DNA of 64,000 bases from an uncultured Bacteroidales bacterium (GTDB lineage: Bacteria; Bacteroidota; Bacteroidia; Bacteroidales; Paludibacteraceae): the NCBI GenBank assembly GCA_946414805.1, contig CAMKPZ010000001.1, forward strand, positions 1 to 64,000, given 5' to 3'. The stretch's first letter is position 1; each line of letters starts with the position of its first letter. The position numbers and the translations under genes were made by a program. The notes under the pieces were generated by a model, which saw only the letters and a list, made by a program, of their open reading frames with translations, was not told where the DNA came from and made no database searches. Below are positions 18,101 to 26,664 of this stretch, one piece after another.

Positions 18101-19471
18101 ATGAATTGTGAATTGAATACGTACATAGCAGCTCACAGAGAGCGTTTCATGGACGAATGGGGCAGCCTCATCCGTATCCCGAGTGTCAGTTGTCAGCCGG
18201 AGCACAAAGCGGACATGCTCCGTTGTGCCGAGCGGTGGCGTGATCTACTGCTTGCCGCAGGGTGTCAGAAAGCCGAAATCCTCCCGTCCGCCGGCAACCC
18301 CTTCGTCTTCGCCGAATACAGACTTACAGCCAAAGCACCAACGGTTCTTGTCTACGCCCATTACGATGTGATGCCGGCGGAGCCGTTGGAGGAGTGGAAG
18401 TCGGATCCGTGGGAGCCGTCTATCCGTGACGGACGACTCTATGCACGCGGAGCGGACGACGACAAAGGGCAGGCAATGATCCAAGCCAAGGCTTTCGAAT
18501 ACATGGTGCAGACCGGACAGATGGGATGCAACGTGAAGTTCATCTTCGAGGGGGAGGAGGAGATCGGGTCGCCGAGTCTCGAGGCTTTTCTGGAGGAACA
18601 CAGAGAACTCCTGAAAGCCGATATCATTCTCGTCTCCGACACCTCCATGATCGGAAAGGACACACCCTCTATCACCACCGGATTGCGCGGACTGGCATAC
18701 TGGCAGATTGAGGTGGACGGACCGAACAGAGACCTTCACTCCGGGCATTTCGGCGGTGCGGTCAAGAACCCCATCAATGCCCTCTGCGAGATGCTTGCGC
18801 GGATCATCGACAGCCGAGGACATATCACCATACCGGGGTTCTACGACGATGTGCTGCCTATTCCCGAAGAGGAACGGACGATGATCGCGCAGATACCATT
18901 CTCGCAGGAGCGCTACAACGCCGCCATCGGAATCAACGAGGTCTTCGGAGAAGAAGGCTATTCGACGCTCGAACGGAACTCCTGCCGACCCTCTTTTGAC
19001 ATATGCGGTATCTGGGGCGGTTACACGGGAGAAGGATCCAAAACGGTTCTGCCTTCCAAAGCCTTCGCCAAAGTGTCATGCCGGCTCGTGCCCGATCAGG
19101 ACCACGGGAAGATATCGCAGGCGTTCATAGACTATCTGCAAACGATCAAACCGAGCGGAGTCCGTGTCTCCGTCACACCCATGCACGGAGGCCAGGGATA
19201 TGTATGCCCGATCGATATACCCGCCTACAAAGCCGCGGAACAGGCTTTCGAGACCGCTTTCGGCAAACGACCGCTGGCGGCACGAAGAGGCGGATCGATA
19301 CCTATCATCGCCGCTTTCGAACGCATACTCGGATGCAAAACCATCCTCATGGGCTTCGGTTTGGAGCAGAACGCTATCCATTCGCCTAACGAGTCCATGG
19401 ATCTTGAGGTCTGGGAAAAAGGCATCGTCGCTGTCACAGAGTTCTACAAAAGACTACCGCAAATGTATTAA
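18101..19471 (+). CDS. M20-family dipeptidase
   Basis: 456-residue cytoplasmic metallopeptidase. The metal ligands and catalytic residues are visible: H in LVYAHYDVMPAEP, D in RGADDDKGQ, the EE pair in FEGEEEIGS, and HSGHFGG in the lid domain. The C-terminal His is in NAIHSPNESM. The family (PepV/CNDP-like) cleaves dipeptides using two metal ions. The first six codons (MNCELN) look like repeat sequence: the aattgtg heptamer array runs across the ATG. The gene lies 9 bases after the AraC regulator. Confidence 0.88.
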   Translation: MNCELNTYIAAHRERFMDEWGSLIRIPSVSCQPEHKADMLRCAERWRDLLLAAGCQKAEILPSAGNPFVFAEYRLTAKAPTVLVYAHYDVMPAEPLEEWKSDPWEPSIRDGRLYARGADDDKGQAMIQAKAFEYMVQTGQMGCNVKFIFEGEEEIGSPSLEAFLEEHRELLKADIILVSDTSMIGKDTPSITTGLRGLAYWQIEVDGPNRDLHSGHFGGAVKNPINALCEMLARIIDSRGHITIPGFYDDVLPIPEEERTMIAQIPFSQERYNAAIGINEVFGEEGYSTLERNSCRPSFDICGIWGGYTGEGSKTVLPSKAFAKVSCRLVPDQDHGKISQAFIDYLQTIKPSGVRVSVTPMHGGQGYVCPIDIPAYKAAEQAFETAFGKRPLAARRGGSIPIIAAFERILGCKTILMGFGLEQNAIHSPNESMDLEVWEKGIVAVTEFYKRLPQMY

Positions 19472-19494
19472 TTTGATAAAAAATGCAGAAATAT

Positions 19495-19526
19495 TTGCGT
19501 ATATCAAAAAAAAGCAGTACCTTTGC
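19495..19526 (+). promoter_or_regulatory. Promoter for the tRNA gene
   Basis: TTGCGTATATC at 19495 and TACCTTTG at 19518-19525. The tRNA begins 18 bases after the -7 box. Confidence 0.75.
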
Positions 19527-19543
19527 ACCCGTTTTGGACATCG

Positions 19544-19618
19544 CGGGTAGTAGTTCAGCCCGGTTAGAATGCCTGCTTTGGGAGCAGGAGGTCGTGAGTT
19601 CGAATCTCGCCTACCCGA
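19544..19618 (+). tRNA. tRNA-Pro (anticodon TGG)
   Basis: The acceptor arms CGGGTAG (19544-19550) and CTACCCG (19611-19617) pair perfectly, with A as discriminator. The anticodon arm CCTGC-TTTGGGA-GCAGG has TGG in the loop, reading CCN proline codons. The T arm has the conserved TTCGAAT. CCA is not encoded. It has its own promoter and a terminator directly after. Confidence 0.95.
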
Positions 19619-19622
19619 CAAA

Positions 19623-19652
19623 ATGGAGTCACGCCAAGTGGCTCCGTTTTTT
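19623..19652 (+). terminator. Intrinsic terminator after tRNA-Pro
   Basis: GGAGTCAC and GTGGCTCC form an 8-bp stem (one G-T pair) around GCCAA, followed by GTTTTTTG. Confidence 0.8.
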
Positions 19653-19675
19653 GTTAAATTGTAAATTGTTCAACC

Positions 19676-20347
19676 GTGCGTTACAAGGCTGTATTCATAG
19701 ATATTGATGACACGCTTCTCGACTACGTTCCTTGTTGTCGGGAGGCTTTTGATGCCGCGATCTTTCGACTTTCGACTTTCGACTTTCGACTTTCGACTTT
19801 GAACGATAGCGGTCTCTTTGACCTCTTCTTCGAGATCTCCGGCCGCCTCTTTTCCGAAGCCAAGCACGGCAAACACACGATCGCGGAAGTGATGGATCTT
19901 TATCCGGCGGAGTTTATTGCGGCGATCGGATACCCTGAGTCGGCGGTAGAGCCCTTCAAACACGCTTTCCGTGCCGCATGGGGCGAGACGCATACCTTGG
20001 TGCCGGAAGCGAAAGAGATGCTGGACGCATTGAAAGCCAAAGGCTATCGGCTTTTCGCCGCTTCCAACAGTTTCGGTCATCTGCAGCGCCGCCGTTTGGA
20101 GAGAGCAGGTATTCTGTCGTATTTCGAAGATACTTATATCTCCATGGATATAGGCTATGACAAACCCGACATCCGCTTTTTTGAGGAAGCGCTGCGCCGC
20201 TGCGGCTTGCAGCCGAATGAAGTATTGATGATCGGAGACAGCATGACGACAGACATTCTCGGAGCACAAGCAGCCGGCATGGATGCCCTCTTCTTCGACA
20301 GACGGGGCGGTGCGTCACTCCTCGAACTTATCCAACCTCTCCTCTAA
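19676..20347 (+). CDS. HAD-superfamily hydrolase (YjjG-like)
   Basis: 223-residue phosphatase, probably acting on nucleotides or small phosphates. Motif I is FIDIDDTLLDYV near the N-terminus (nucleophile and acid Asp), motif II is FAASNS, the lysine is in YDKPDIRFF, and motif IV is MIGDSMTTDI. The start is GTG at 19676, right after aattgta-type heptamers. Residues about 30-42 (RLSTFDFRLSTLN) are encoded by five perfect TTTCGAC heptamers at 19763-19797 at the beginning of the cap domain. This is extra sequence compared with usual YjjG proteins. Confidence 0.85.
   Translation: MRYKAVFIDIDDTLLDYVPCCREAFDAAIFRLSTFDFRLSTLNDSGLFDLFFEISGRLFSEAKHGKHTIAEVMDLYPAEFIAAIGYPESAVEPFKHAFRAAWGETHTLVPEAKEMLDALKAKGYRLFAASNSFGHLQRRRLERAGILSYFEDTYISMDIGYDKPDIRFFEEALRRCGLQPNEVLMIGDSMTTDILGAQAAGMDALFFDRRGGASLLELIQPLL
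19763..19800 (+). repeat. Five perfect TTTCGAC heptamers inside the HAD gene
   Basis: Five exact tandem copies of TTTCGAC from 19763 to 19797, then TTT. It is the cleanest array in the window. Because 7 is not a multiple of 3, gain or loss of one unit would shift the frame. Confidence 0.85.
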
Positions 20348-20376
20348 ATTGTGAATTGTAAATTGTAAATTTTTTC

Positions 20377-21030
20377 ATGAACAGATTTACTCTTGGCAAA
20401 ATAATTAAATTCTTTTTGCATTGGCATTACGATGTGCGAGTTGAGGGCGAGGAACTGCTCCGCGACAAGTCCGTCCACCTCGTTCTGCCGAACCATACGG
20501 CATACATGGATCCGCTGATCCTTTTCAGCGAACTTTGGTGGCTGCCCATCAGTCCGATGGTGGACGAACTTTTCATGCGTCACTGGCTTTACGGACGCGT
20601 GCTCCGTCTGGGGGACGCGATCGAAGTGCCGGATCTCAACAAAAGCGCCATGAGCCGCGAGGAAGGCGCTGCGGCTGCTTCGCAACTCAGCCGTATTGCG
20701 ATTGACAGTCTGGCAACCGGCAAGCAGATCTGTTTCTATCCTTCCGGGCATGTGAAGACGATTGACAAAGAGGTCATCGGAAACCGCCGCATGGCGTATG
20801 AAGTCTGCCGCGAACTTCCTGCGGGCGTGCGCGTGATCCTTTGTAGAATGCGCGGGCTGGAGACCAGCCGGTGGTCCAAACTCAAACCCAAGAAATGGAA
20901 ATGGCGCAGGACGGTCACACTGCATTTCGAGGATCATACGGACGAACTCCATAACGCCGCACAATCCCTCACACGACGAGATTTCAACCAACTACTCGAA
21001 AACTGGTATAACGAAGAAATAAAACATTAA
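20377..21030 (+). CDS. 1-acyl-glycerol-phosphate acyltransferase-like protein
   Basis: 217 residues, PlsC-like membrane-associated acyltransferase. Motif I NHTAYMDP (NHxxxxD) at about residues 39-46 and motif III-like CFYPSGH near residue 120 are present. The C-terminal part is basic. PlsC enzymes transfer acyl chains to lysophosphatidate or lipid A-type acceptors; which one applies here is unclear. The gene follows the HAD gene by 29 bases made of aattgta-type heptamers, so the pair is probably co-transcribed. Confidence 0.8.
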   Translation: MNRFTLGKIIKFFLHWHYDVRVEGEELLRDKSVHLVLPNHTAYMDPLILFSELWWLPISPMVDELFMRHWLYGRVLRLGDAIEVPDLNKSAMSREEGAAAASQLSRIAIDSLATGKQICFYPSGHVKTIDKEVIGNRRMAYEVCRELPAGVRVILCRMRGLETSRWSKLKPKKWKWRRTVTLHFEDHTDELHNAAQSLTRRDFNQLLENWYNEEIKH

Positions 21031-21040
21031 TTATTCAATC

Positions 21041-21056
21041 TGGCACGCTTTTTGTC
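21041..21056 (+). promoter_or_regulatory. Likely sigma-54 (-24/-12) promoter for the exporter operon
   Basis: TGGCAC (21041-21046), five bases, TTGTC (21052-21056) closely fits the RpoN consensus TGGCAC-N5-TTGCW. It lies 30 bases before the tolC-like start codon. The usual TAnnTTTG box is absent here. Confidence 0.6.
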
Positions 21057-21086
21057 GCAATAACGGTGCGTTAGAAAATCAGTGCG

Positions 21087-22574
21087 ATGAACATGAAAAG
21101 ACATATTCTTCTTTTGGTGCTGGGGATCGGAATCGGTGTCCCGGCATCGGCAGGCGACACTCTTTACTATAGTTTGCAGCAGTGCCGCGAAATGGCATTG
21201 AACAGCGGCATGTCCGCGCAATCACAGAAGGAGACGCATCTGGCGGCCCAATATAACCGTCAGGCGGCTTTGGCTGCGATGTTTCCGCGCCTGACAGCCA
21301 ATGCGGCGTATATGTGGAATAACGCGAACGTGCACCTGTTGTCGAATAGCAGCGAGTTCTCTTTCGGTACCGCAACGGTGAATCCGGACGGCACTTCGTC
21401 CTTCGTATGGAGCGGCGAGAGTGCTTTCGGACGGATCGAGAATGCGGCAAGCGGAACGGTCTTCGAAGGAGCGGTGGCGAATCTGGAGAACGAGGCGGGG
21501 CAGAAAGTGGCGGACGCCTATAAGACACTCTATGACAAATTGTCACCTGACATGCGTCAGATCCTCGTGGCACAGGTAGGCGTGTCGCAACCGATATGGG
21601 TGGGCGGACGGCTTATTCAGGCATATAAGATCGCGCAGGCGACGGAGAATATTGCCGCAATCGAGTCGGAGGCCAAGCACGATGATATTATCTATGGCGT
21701 GGATGAGGCGTATTGGCGCGTGGTGTCCGTAGCAAGGAAACGCGAGTTGGCGGAGCAGTATTACCGGCTCTTATGTCAGCTGGAAACGGATGTACAGGAG
21801 GCGGTGAACGAAGGCGTGGCTACCCAGTCGGATCTGTTGAAAGTGACGACCAAACGCGGTGAAGCGGAGGTGAAGCGGCTGCAGGCGGAGAACGGTCTGA
21901 CGCTCTCCAATATGGCGCTGGCGCAGGTCTGCGGACTGCCGCTGAGCACGGCTTTCCGCCTCGATGAGAGCGGCTTGGGCGAGACTGCCCTTCCTGAGGA
22001 CACCGCCAACATGCAGAATGCTGTTGATAGCCGCAAAGAGATCCGGATGCTGGAGCAGGCGGAGAAGATCGCGCATTCCAATACCATGCTGGCGGCTGCA
22101 GGACTGCAACCCAATGTCATTGCGTCGGCGGGATATATCTACACCAACCCCAATGTGGAAAACGGATTCAGCAACAGCTGGGACGGAAAAGGCTTCTTCA
22201 CCGCCGGAGTCGTCGTGAATGTGCCGATCGCGCATGCGGATGACATCCTCCGCTACAAGGCCGCCAAGCATGCTGCCAAGGCGGTGGAACTCAAGCGCGA
22301 AGAGGCGCGCGAGATGCTTACTCTCCAGACCACGCAGGCGAACCAGAAACTGACGGAGGCGCAGCAGAAGATCGTTCTGGCGAGACTTACCCAGAACAAC
22401 GCTGCCGAGGTGCTACGTATGGCGCAGGAGTCCTACGAGGCGGGTATGATCACCGCCTCCGAACTGATGCAGGCGCAGACGGCGTGGCTGGCCGCGGCTA
22501 CCGATCTCGTGGATGCCGAGACAGAAGCAAAAACAACGGAAACACAACTTCGTAAATATTTAGGCAAACTATAA
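21087..22574 (+). CDS. TolC-family outer-membrane efflux protein
   Basis: 495 residues with signal peptide (RHILLLVLGIGIGVPASAG). It has the long alpha-helical repeats of TolC channels: YSLQQCREMALNSGM at the start of repeat 1 and ANQKLTEAQQKIVLARLTQ plus YEAGMITASELMQAQTAW in repeat 2. It forms the outer-membrane tunnel of a tripartite exporter. It is the first gene of a tight four-gene operon (1-base gap to the next gene) behind a sigma-54-like promoter. Confidence 0.9.
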   Translation: MNMKRHILLLVLGIGIGVPASAGDTLYYSLQQCREMALNSGMSAQSQKETHLAAQYNRQAALAAMFPRLTANAAYMWNNANVHLLSNSSEFSFGTATVNPDGTSSFVWSGESAFGRIENAASGTVFEGAVANLENEAGQKVADAYKTLYDKLSPDMRQILVAQVGVSQPIWVGGRLIQAYKIAQATENIAAIESEAKHDDIIYGVDEAYWRVVSVARKRELAEQYYRLLCQLETDVQEAVNEGVATQSDLLKVTTKRGEAEVKRLQAENGLTLSNMALAQVCGLPLSTAFRLDESGLGETALPEDTANMQNAVDSRKEIRMLEQAEKIAHSNTMLAAAGLQPNVIASAGYIYTNPNVENGFSNSWDGKGFFTAGVVVNVPIAHADDILRYKAAKHAAKAVELKREEAREMLTLQTTQANQKLTEAQQKIVLARLTQNNAAEVLRMAQESYEAGMITASELMQAQTAWLAAATDLVDAETEAKTTETQLRKYLGKL

Positions 22575-22575
22575 C

Positions 22576-23565
22576 ATGAAACATCAGAAAGAAGGAAGTC
22601 TGCTGTTGGGCTTGGTTGCATTGCTGACAGTAGTCGTTATTGTTGCGGTAGTAGGTATTATCGCCCTCCGTCCGGAGAAGACCCTTATTCAGGGCGAAGC
22701 GGAGGCGGCGGAGTACCGTGTATCTGGAAAAGTGCCCGGACGTATAGAGATGTATCTCTATGACGAAGGGGAACAGGTCAAGAAAGGCGACACGCTCGTT
22801 GTCATCTACTCTCCGGAGGTGGAGGCGAAGAAAGCGCAGGCTCTCGCAGCGCGTGAGATGGCGGAAGCCGTCAACCAGAAAGCCAAAAACGGAGCGCAGC
22901 GTGAGCAGATTCAAGGTGCCTATGAACTCTACCAGAAAGCCAAAGCCGGAGAAGAGATCTATCGCAAGTCGTACGAACGCGTGAAGCGCCTTTATGACAA
23001 AGGGGTCGTCTCTGCGCAGAAATACGACGAGGTCAATGCGCAGTACAAAGCGGCTGTCGCTACCGTGAAAGCCGCCAAGAGCCAGTACGAAATGGCGTTG
23101 GCTGGTGCGCGCGAAGAGGACAAAGCGGCGGCGGAAGCCCAAGTCGCCAGAGTCGATGGTATCCTTCAGGAGGTCGCGGCTGCCGAGGCGGAGCGCTATC
23201 TCCTTGCGCCATGTGACGGTGAGGTCAGCGAACTCTTCCCGAAGGTCGGCGAACTGGTGGGACAGGGATCGCCGGTGATGTCTATCGTCGATCTCAACGA
23301 TGTCTGGTTCACCTTTGCTGTGCGCGAGGATATGTTGTCCCGTTTCCCGATGGGAAGTGTTGTCGAAGTGACGATCCCTGCGCTGGGGAATAATGTCAAA
23401 TATCCGCTTACGGTCACCCATATCAAAGCCATGGGAACCTACGCCACATGGCGTTCCACCAAGCAGAACGGAGGCTACGATGTCCGCACGTTTGATGTCA
23501 AATGCCGTCCTACGGTGACGATCCCTAATCTTCGTCCGGGAATGACTGCTCTCGTTGCAGAATGA
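22576..23565 (+). CDS. HlyD-family periplasmic adaptor
   Basis: 329 residues. One N-terminal transmembrane helix (LLLGLVALLTVVVIVAVVGI), then a lipoyl-like half (EYRVSGKVPGRIEMYLYDEG), a long alpha-hairpin rich in A, K and E (about 75-195), the second lipoyl half (LLAPCDGEVSELFPKVGELV) and a beta-barrel domain. It bridges inner-membrane permeases and TolC. It overlaps the next gene by 4 bases (ATGA), so translation is probably coupled. Confidence 0.9.
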   Translation: MKHQKEGSLLLGLVALLTVVVIVAVVGIIALRPEKTLIQGEAEAAEYRVSGKVPGRIEMYLYDEGEQVKKGDTLVVIYSPEVEAKKAQALAAREMAEAVNQKAKNGAQREQIQGAYELYQKAKAGEEIYRKSYERVKRLYDKGVVSAQKYDEVNAQYKAAVATVKAAKSQYEMALAGAREEDKAAAEAQVARVDGILQEVAAAEAERYLLAPCDGEVSELFPKVGELVGQGSPVMSIVDLNDVWFTFAVREDMLSRFPMGSVVEVTIPALGNNVKYPLTVTHIKAMGTYATWRSTKQNGGYDVRTFDVKCRPTVTIPNLRPGMTALVAE

Positions 23566-24737
23566 AAATCATTTTCCAGAACATATGGCGTGTGCTGCTC
23601 CGCGAACTGAAGATGATGTTCGCGAGGCCCTTGTACCTCTTTGCGTCCGTCGGAGTAATGCTCCTTTCTACCTTCTTCTTTCTTACGCTCATGCGCGGAG
23701 GTAGCGCGGAGAAGATGCCGGTGGCGGTGGTTGATCTGGACCGGACGACTATCTCACGCCGCCTTATCCATGAGATGCAGGCTACCCCTTCCGTGGATAT
23801 TCAGCTCGTCACGAACTCCTATCCAGAAGCCCGCGAAGCCATGCAGCAGGGTAGGGTGTACGGTATCTTCGTCATCCCCTCCGACTTCTATCGCGATCTC
23901 GTGGACTTCAAACGGCCGCAGATGGATTTCTATGTCACGAACGCCTACACGGTGGGCGGTAACACGGCGTATAAGCAGATGCTCACGATGGTCAACCTCA
24001 CCTCCGGTGCTTTCCAGAGGGAGGTGTTGCGCAAGAAAGGGCTGCCGGACGATGTGATCATGCACCGTATTCAGCCGCTGACCATTGAGGGACATATGGT
24101 GGCGAACCCGTGGGGCAACTACTCTGTGTATCTGGTCAGCACAATCTTGCCGGGTATCTTGGGACTGATCTGTCTCATGCTCACCATCTTCGCTATCGGC
24201 TTTGAACTCAAGGCGCGCACATCCCATGCGTGGCTTCGTGCCGCCGGAGGCAACTACACCGTGGCGATGATCGGCAAACTGATTCCGTATACCGTGATCT
24301 ATCTGGTCTTGGGGATCGGCTGTTATATCATCCTCTTCCGCTTTGCAGGCTTTCCGGTCTATGGCAGCCATGCGCGCTTGCTCTTCGGTCTGGTGCTTTT
24401 TGTCTTTGCGATGGAGGCGCTCGGAATAGTCATGATAGGTCTGCTGCCTACGCTCCGTGACGCGCTGTCCATCGGCGCCCTCTATTCGATGCTCGGGTTC
24501 TCGCTGTCGGGCTTCACCTATCCCCAGATGGCGATGCTGCCGCCTGTCAAAGCGCTCTCCTATCTGGAGCCGCTCAGGCATTATTATTTGATTTATGTCA
24601 ACGAGGCGCTTATGGCTGCGCCTGCGGTCAACAGCCTGCCGAACGCGCTGGCGCTCACCGCTTTTATGCTGGCTGCCCTCTGTGTCGCACCGCGTCTGCA
24701 CAGGGCGTTGGTATATATGAATTATCCGCTGAAATAA
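23562..24737 (+). CDS. ABC-2-type transporter permease
   Basis: 391 residues. One N-terminal helix, a large extracytoplasmic domain with VAVVDLDRTTISRRLIHEM typical of YhiP/YbhS-like permeases, then five C-terminal helices (from about 195). This is the ABC-2 membrane family that works with HlyD adaptors. No ATPase gene is in this operon, so one must be encoded elsewhere or the system differs. It sits 4 bases into the HlyD gene's end. Confidence 0.88.
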   Translation: MKIIFQNIWRVLLRELKMMFARPLYLFASVGVMLLSTFFFLTLMRGGSAEKMPVAVVDLDRTTISRRLIHEMQATPSVDIQLVTNSYPEAREAMQQGRVYGIFVIPSDFYRDLVDFKRPQMDFYVTNAYTVGGNTAYKQMLTMVNLTSGAFQREVLRKKGLPDDVIMHRIQPLTIEGHMVANPWGNYSVYLVSTILPGILGLICLMLTIFAIGFELKARTSHAWLRAAGGNYTVAMIGKLIPYTVIYLVLGIGCYIILFRFAGFPVYGSHARLLFGLVLFVFAMEALGIVMIGLLPTLRDALSIGALYSMLGFSLSGFTYPQMAMLPPVKALSYLEPLRHYYLIYVNEALMAAPAVNSLPNALALTAFMLAALCVAPRLHRALVYMNYPLK

Positions 24738-24746
24738 GGAAGGAGA

Positions 24747-25919
24747 ATGGAGATGAAGGTATGGAATGTGTTTGTCAATGAGTTAAGGCGGATCTTCAAG
24801 GATCCCGGAGTGACGGTTATTTTTATCGTTGCTACGCTGGCGTACCCCTTGATCTACAAGGCGGTCTATTGGAATGAACAGATAAACGATGTGCCGGTTG
24901 CGGTGGTGGACTTGAGTGACAGTCCCGAGAGCAGGGCTTTCCTCCATAAATGGAACGCTTCGCCCGATGTCCGGCTTGTCTGTTCGTGCGCTTCGATGAA
25001 CGAGGCGGAGCAACTGCTGCGCGATCAGAAGGTGCATGGGATCATCTATTTCCCGCGTGATTTTGAGAACCAGCTGGCGGATCCGCTCGGCCAGGCGCAT
25101 ATTTCGCTTTACTGTGACATGTCTTCGTTCCTCTATATGAAAGCCGTCTATCTCTCCTGCAACCAGGTCATGCTGGAGTCCATGCGGAATATTCAGATTG
25201 ACCGGTACGAGCAGATGGGTATGGATAAGGAGTTTGCTTGGGCATTGGTGCAAGATGCACCCTATTCCGAGACAGCCCTCTTCACGCCTACAGGCGGATA
25301 TGGCTCTTTCCTTATTCCTGCGGTGCTGGTCCTGATCCTCCACCAGACCCTTCTTTTCGGTATCTGTATGCTGGGAGGCACAGCGCGCGAAGAGAACCTT
25401 GACCAGTATTCTTTCCGGTCGCTCATAGGGCGCGCAGGGGCTTATTTCACACTCTACTATGCGCTGGCAGTCATCCTCTTGGGCTTACTGCCGCGGCTTT
25501 TCGACATCCCGCATCTGGGGGCGTTCGACGATATTCTGCTCTTTATCGCGCCATACCTCTTGGCGGTGATCTTCTTCTCGATGTGCGTCTCCGTCTTTAT
25601 ACGCAACAGGGAGTCGGGACTCGTCCTGCTGATCTCTACCTCGTTGATCTTCCTTTTCATGGCGGGCATCTCATGGCCCAAAGAGATGATACCGCGCCCG
25701 TGGCTCTACATGTCTTATCTCATTCCTTATACATGGGGCGCGCACGGGTTCATTCATATCAATTCCATGGGAGCTTCCCTGATCCACACCAACGGTTTCA
25801 CAGCCTCCGCTGCACCCGAATTTGTTTCACTGTGGATCCTCGCCGCCGCATATTTCCTCCTGGCGTGCCTCCTCTTCTATATCCGCAGACGCCGGAAGCC
25901 CTGTCCTTCTCCTGCCTAA
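24747..25919 (+). CDS. ABC-2-type transporter permease (second)
   Basis: 390 residues with the same layout as its upstream neighbour: N-terminal helix, periplasmic domain beginning VPVAVVDLSDSPESRAF, and C-terminal membrane bundle. The two permeases probably form a heterodimer. It is the last gene of the operon. After it come three imperfect 11-bp units (about 25928-25964, accataggatc-type) and then the next promoter at 26066. Confidence 0.88.
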   Translation: MEMKVWNVFVNELRRIFKDPGVTVIFIVATLAYPLIYKAVYWNEQINDVPVAVVDLSDSPESRAFLHKWNASPDVRLVCSCASMNEAEQLLRDQKVHGIIYFPRDFENQLADPLGQAHISLYCDMSSFLYMKAVYLSCNQVMLESMRNIQIDRYEQMGMDKEFAWALVQDAPYSETALFTPTGGYGSFLIPAVLVLILHQTLLFGICMLGGTAREENLDQYSFRSLIGRAGAYFTLYYALAVILLGLLPRLFDIPHLGAFDDILLFIAPYLLAVIFFSMCVSVFIRNRESGLVLLISTSLIFLFMAGISWPKEMIPRPWLYMSYLIPYTWGAHGFIHINSMGASLIHTNGFTASAAPEFVSLWILAAAYFLLACLLFYIRRRRKPCPSPA

Positions 25920-26065
25920 ACCGTCGGATCACCATAGCATTACCATAGGATCACCATAGGATGAGAAGCCCTTTTTGTACATAAAGCCCATTTTTTGTGC
26001 TTATACTGTATATATACTTTAGTATATATACACTTTTTGTGGTGTTTTATTATTTCTCAAAGCAT

Positions 26066-26097
26066 TTGCACATGTCAAAAAAAAGCAGTAACTTTGC
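26066..26097 (+). promoter_or_regulatory. Promoter for the C_GCAxxG_C_C and cysteine genes
   Basis: TTGCACATGTC at 26066 and TAACTTTG at 26089-26096. The first gene starts 110 bases later, after a 55-base repeat element and heptamers. Confidence 0.75.
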
Positions 26098-26114
26098 AGC
26101 CCGAATTATTATGC

Positions 26115-26169
26115 ATTGTGAAAATTTGGCTCTGCCAAATAATCGTGCCCCTTTGGGGCTAAGAATTGT
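26115..26169 (+). repeat. 55-base REP-like element, copy 1
   Basis: Identical over 55 bases to 27556-27610. It holds two perfect mini-hairpins, TTTGGC-TCT-GCCAAA and GCCCC-TTT-GGGGC, and is flanked by aattgtg/cattgtg heptamers on both sides. It lies in the leader of the C_GCAxxG_C_C gene. Confidence 0.8.
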
Positions 26170-26205
26170 GCATTGTGCATTGTGAATTGTGAATTGTGCA
26201 TTGTT

Positions 26206-26664
26206 ATGACAAACGAAGAGATAGAAGCACGGGCTGTTCGCGCCGTGGATTTATTCAAACAAGGTTTCAACTGCTCTCAGGCGGTCTTTGCGTCCTGTTC
26301 GGATCTGTACGGTATTACGGACGAGTCTCTTGCGCTCCGTCTGGCAGCCTCGTTCGGTGGCGGCACAGGGCGTATGCGTATGACCTGCGGCGCCGCCAAC
26401 GGTATGTTCATGCTGGCGGGACTGCATAACGGTTCGGCTACGCCGCATGATTCCGAAGGCAAGATGGCTAACTATGCTTTTGTGCAGCAGTTGGCAGGGG
26501 AATTCAAGGCAAAGTACGGATCCCTCATCTGCGCCGAACTCTTGGGTCTCGCACCGAAACCGCAAGCCCCTAAACCCGAAGAGCGCACCCAGCAGTATTA
26601 CGAGAAAAGACCCTGCGTGGAGATGATCGCCGAGGCAGTGAGAATATACTTACGAAGCTTATGA
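26206..26664 (+). CDS. C_GCAxxG_C_C-family protein
   Basis: 152 residues from the ATG at 26206. It has NCSQAVFASC near the N-terminus, GGGTGRMRMTCGAANGMFM in the middle and RPCVEM near the end, fitting the cysteine pattern that names this family (putative redox or metal-binding proteins often near metabolic operons). An open frame from 26173 would add MCIVNCELCIV, but those codons are heptamer repeat, so the later ATG is used. It overlaps the cysteine synthase gene by 4 bases, so it is translationally coupled to cysteine synthesis. Confidence 0.85.
   Translation: MTNEEIEARAVRAVDLFKQGFNCSQAVFASCSDLYGITDESLALRLAASFGGGTGRMRMTCGAANGMFMLAGLHNGSATPHDSEGKMANYAFVQQLAGEFKAKYGSLICAELLGLAPKPQAPKPEERTQQYYEKRPCVEMIAEAVRIYLRSL

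Noticed and set aside
19763..19800. CRISPR-like array
   Set aside because: The units are 7 bp with no spacers; it is a simple tandem repeat inside a coding frame.
23562..25919. Full ABC exporter
   Set aside because: No ATP-binding subunit is encoded in or beside the operon, so the ATPase must be elsewhere or unknown.
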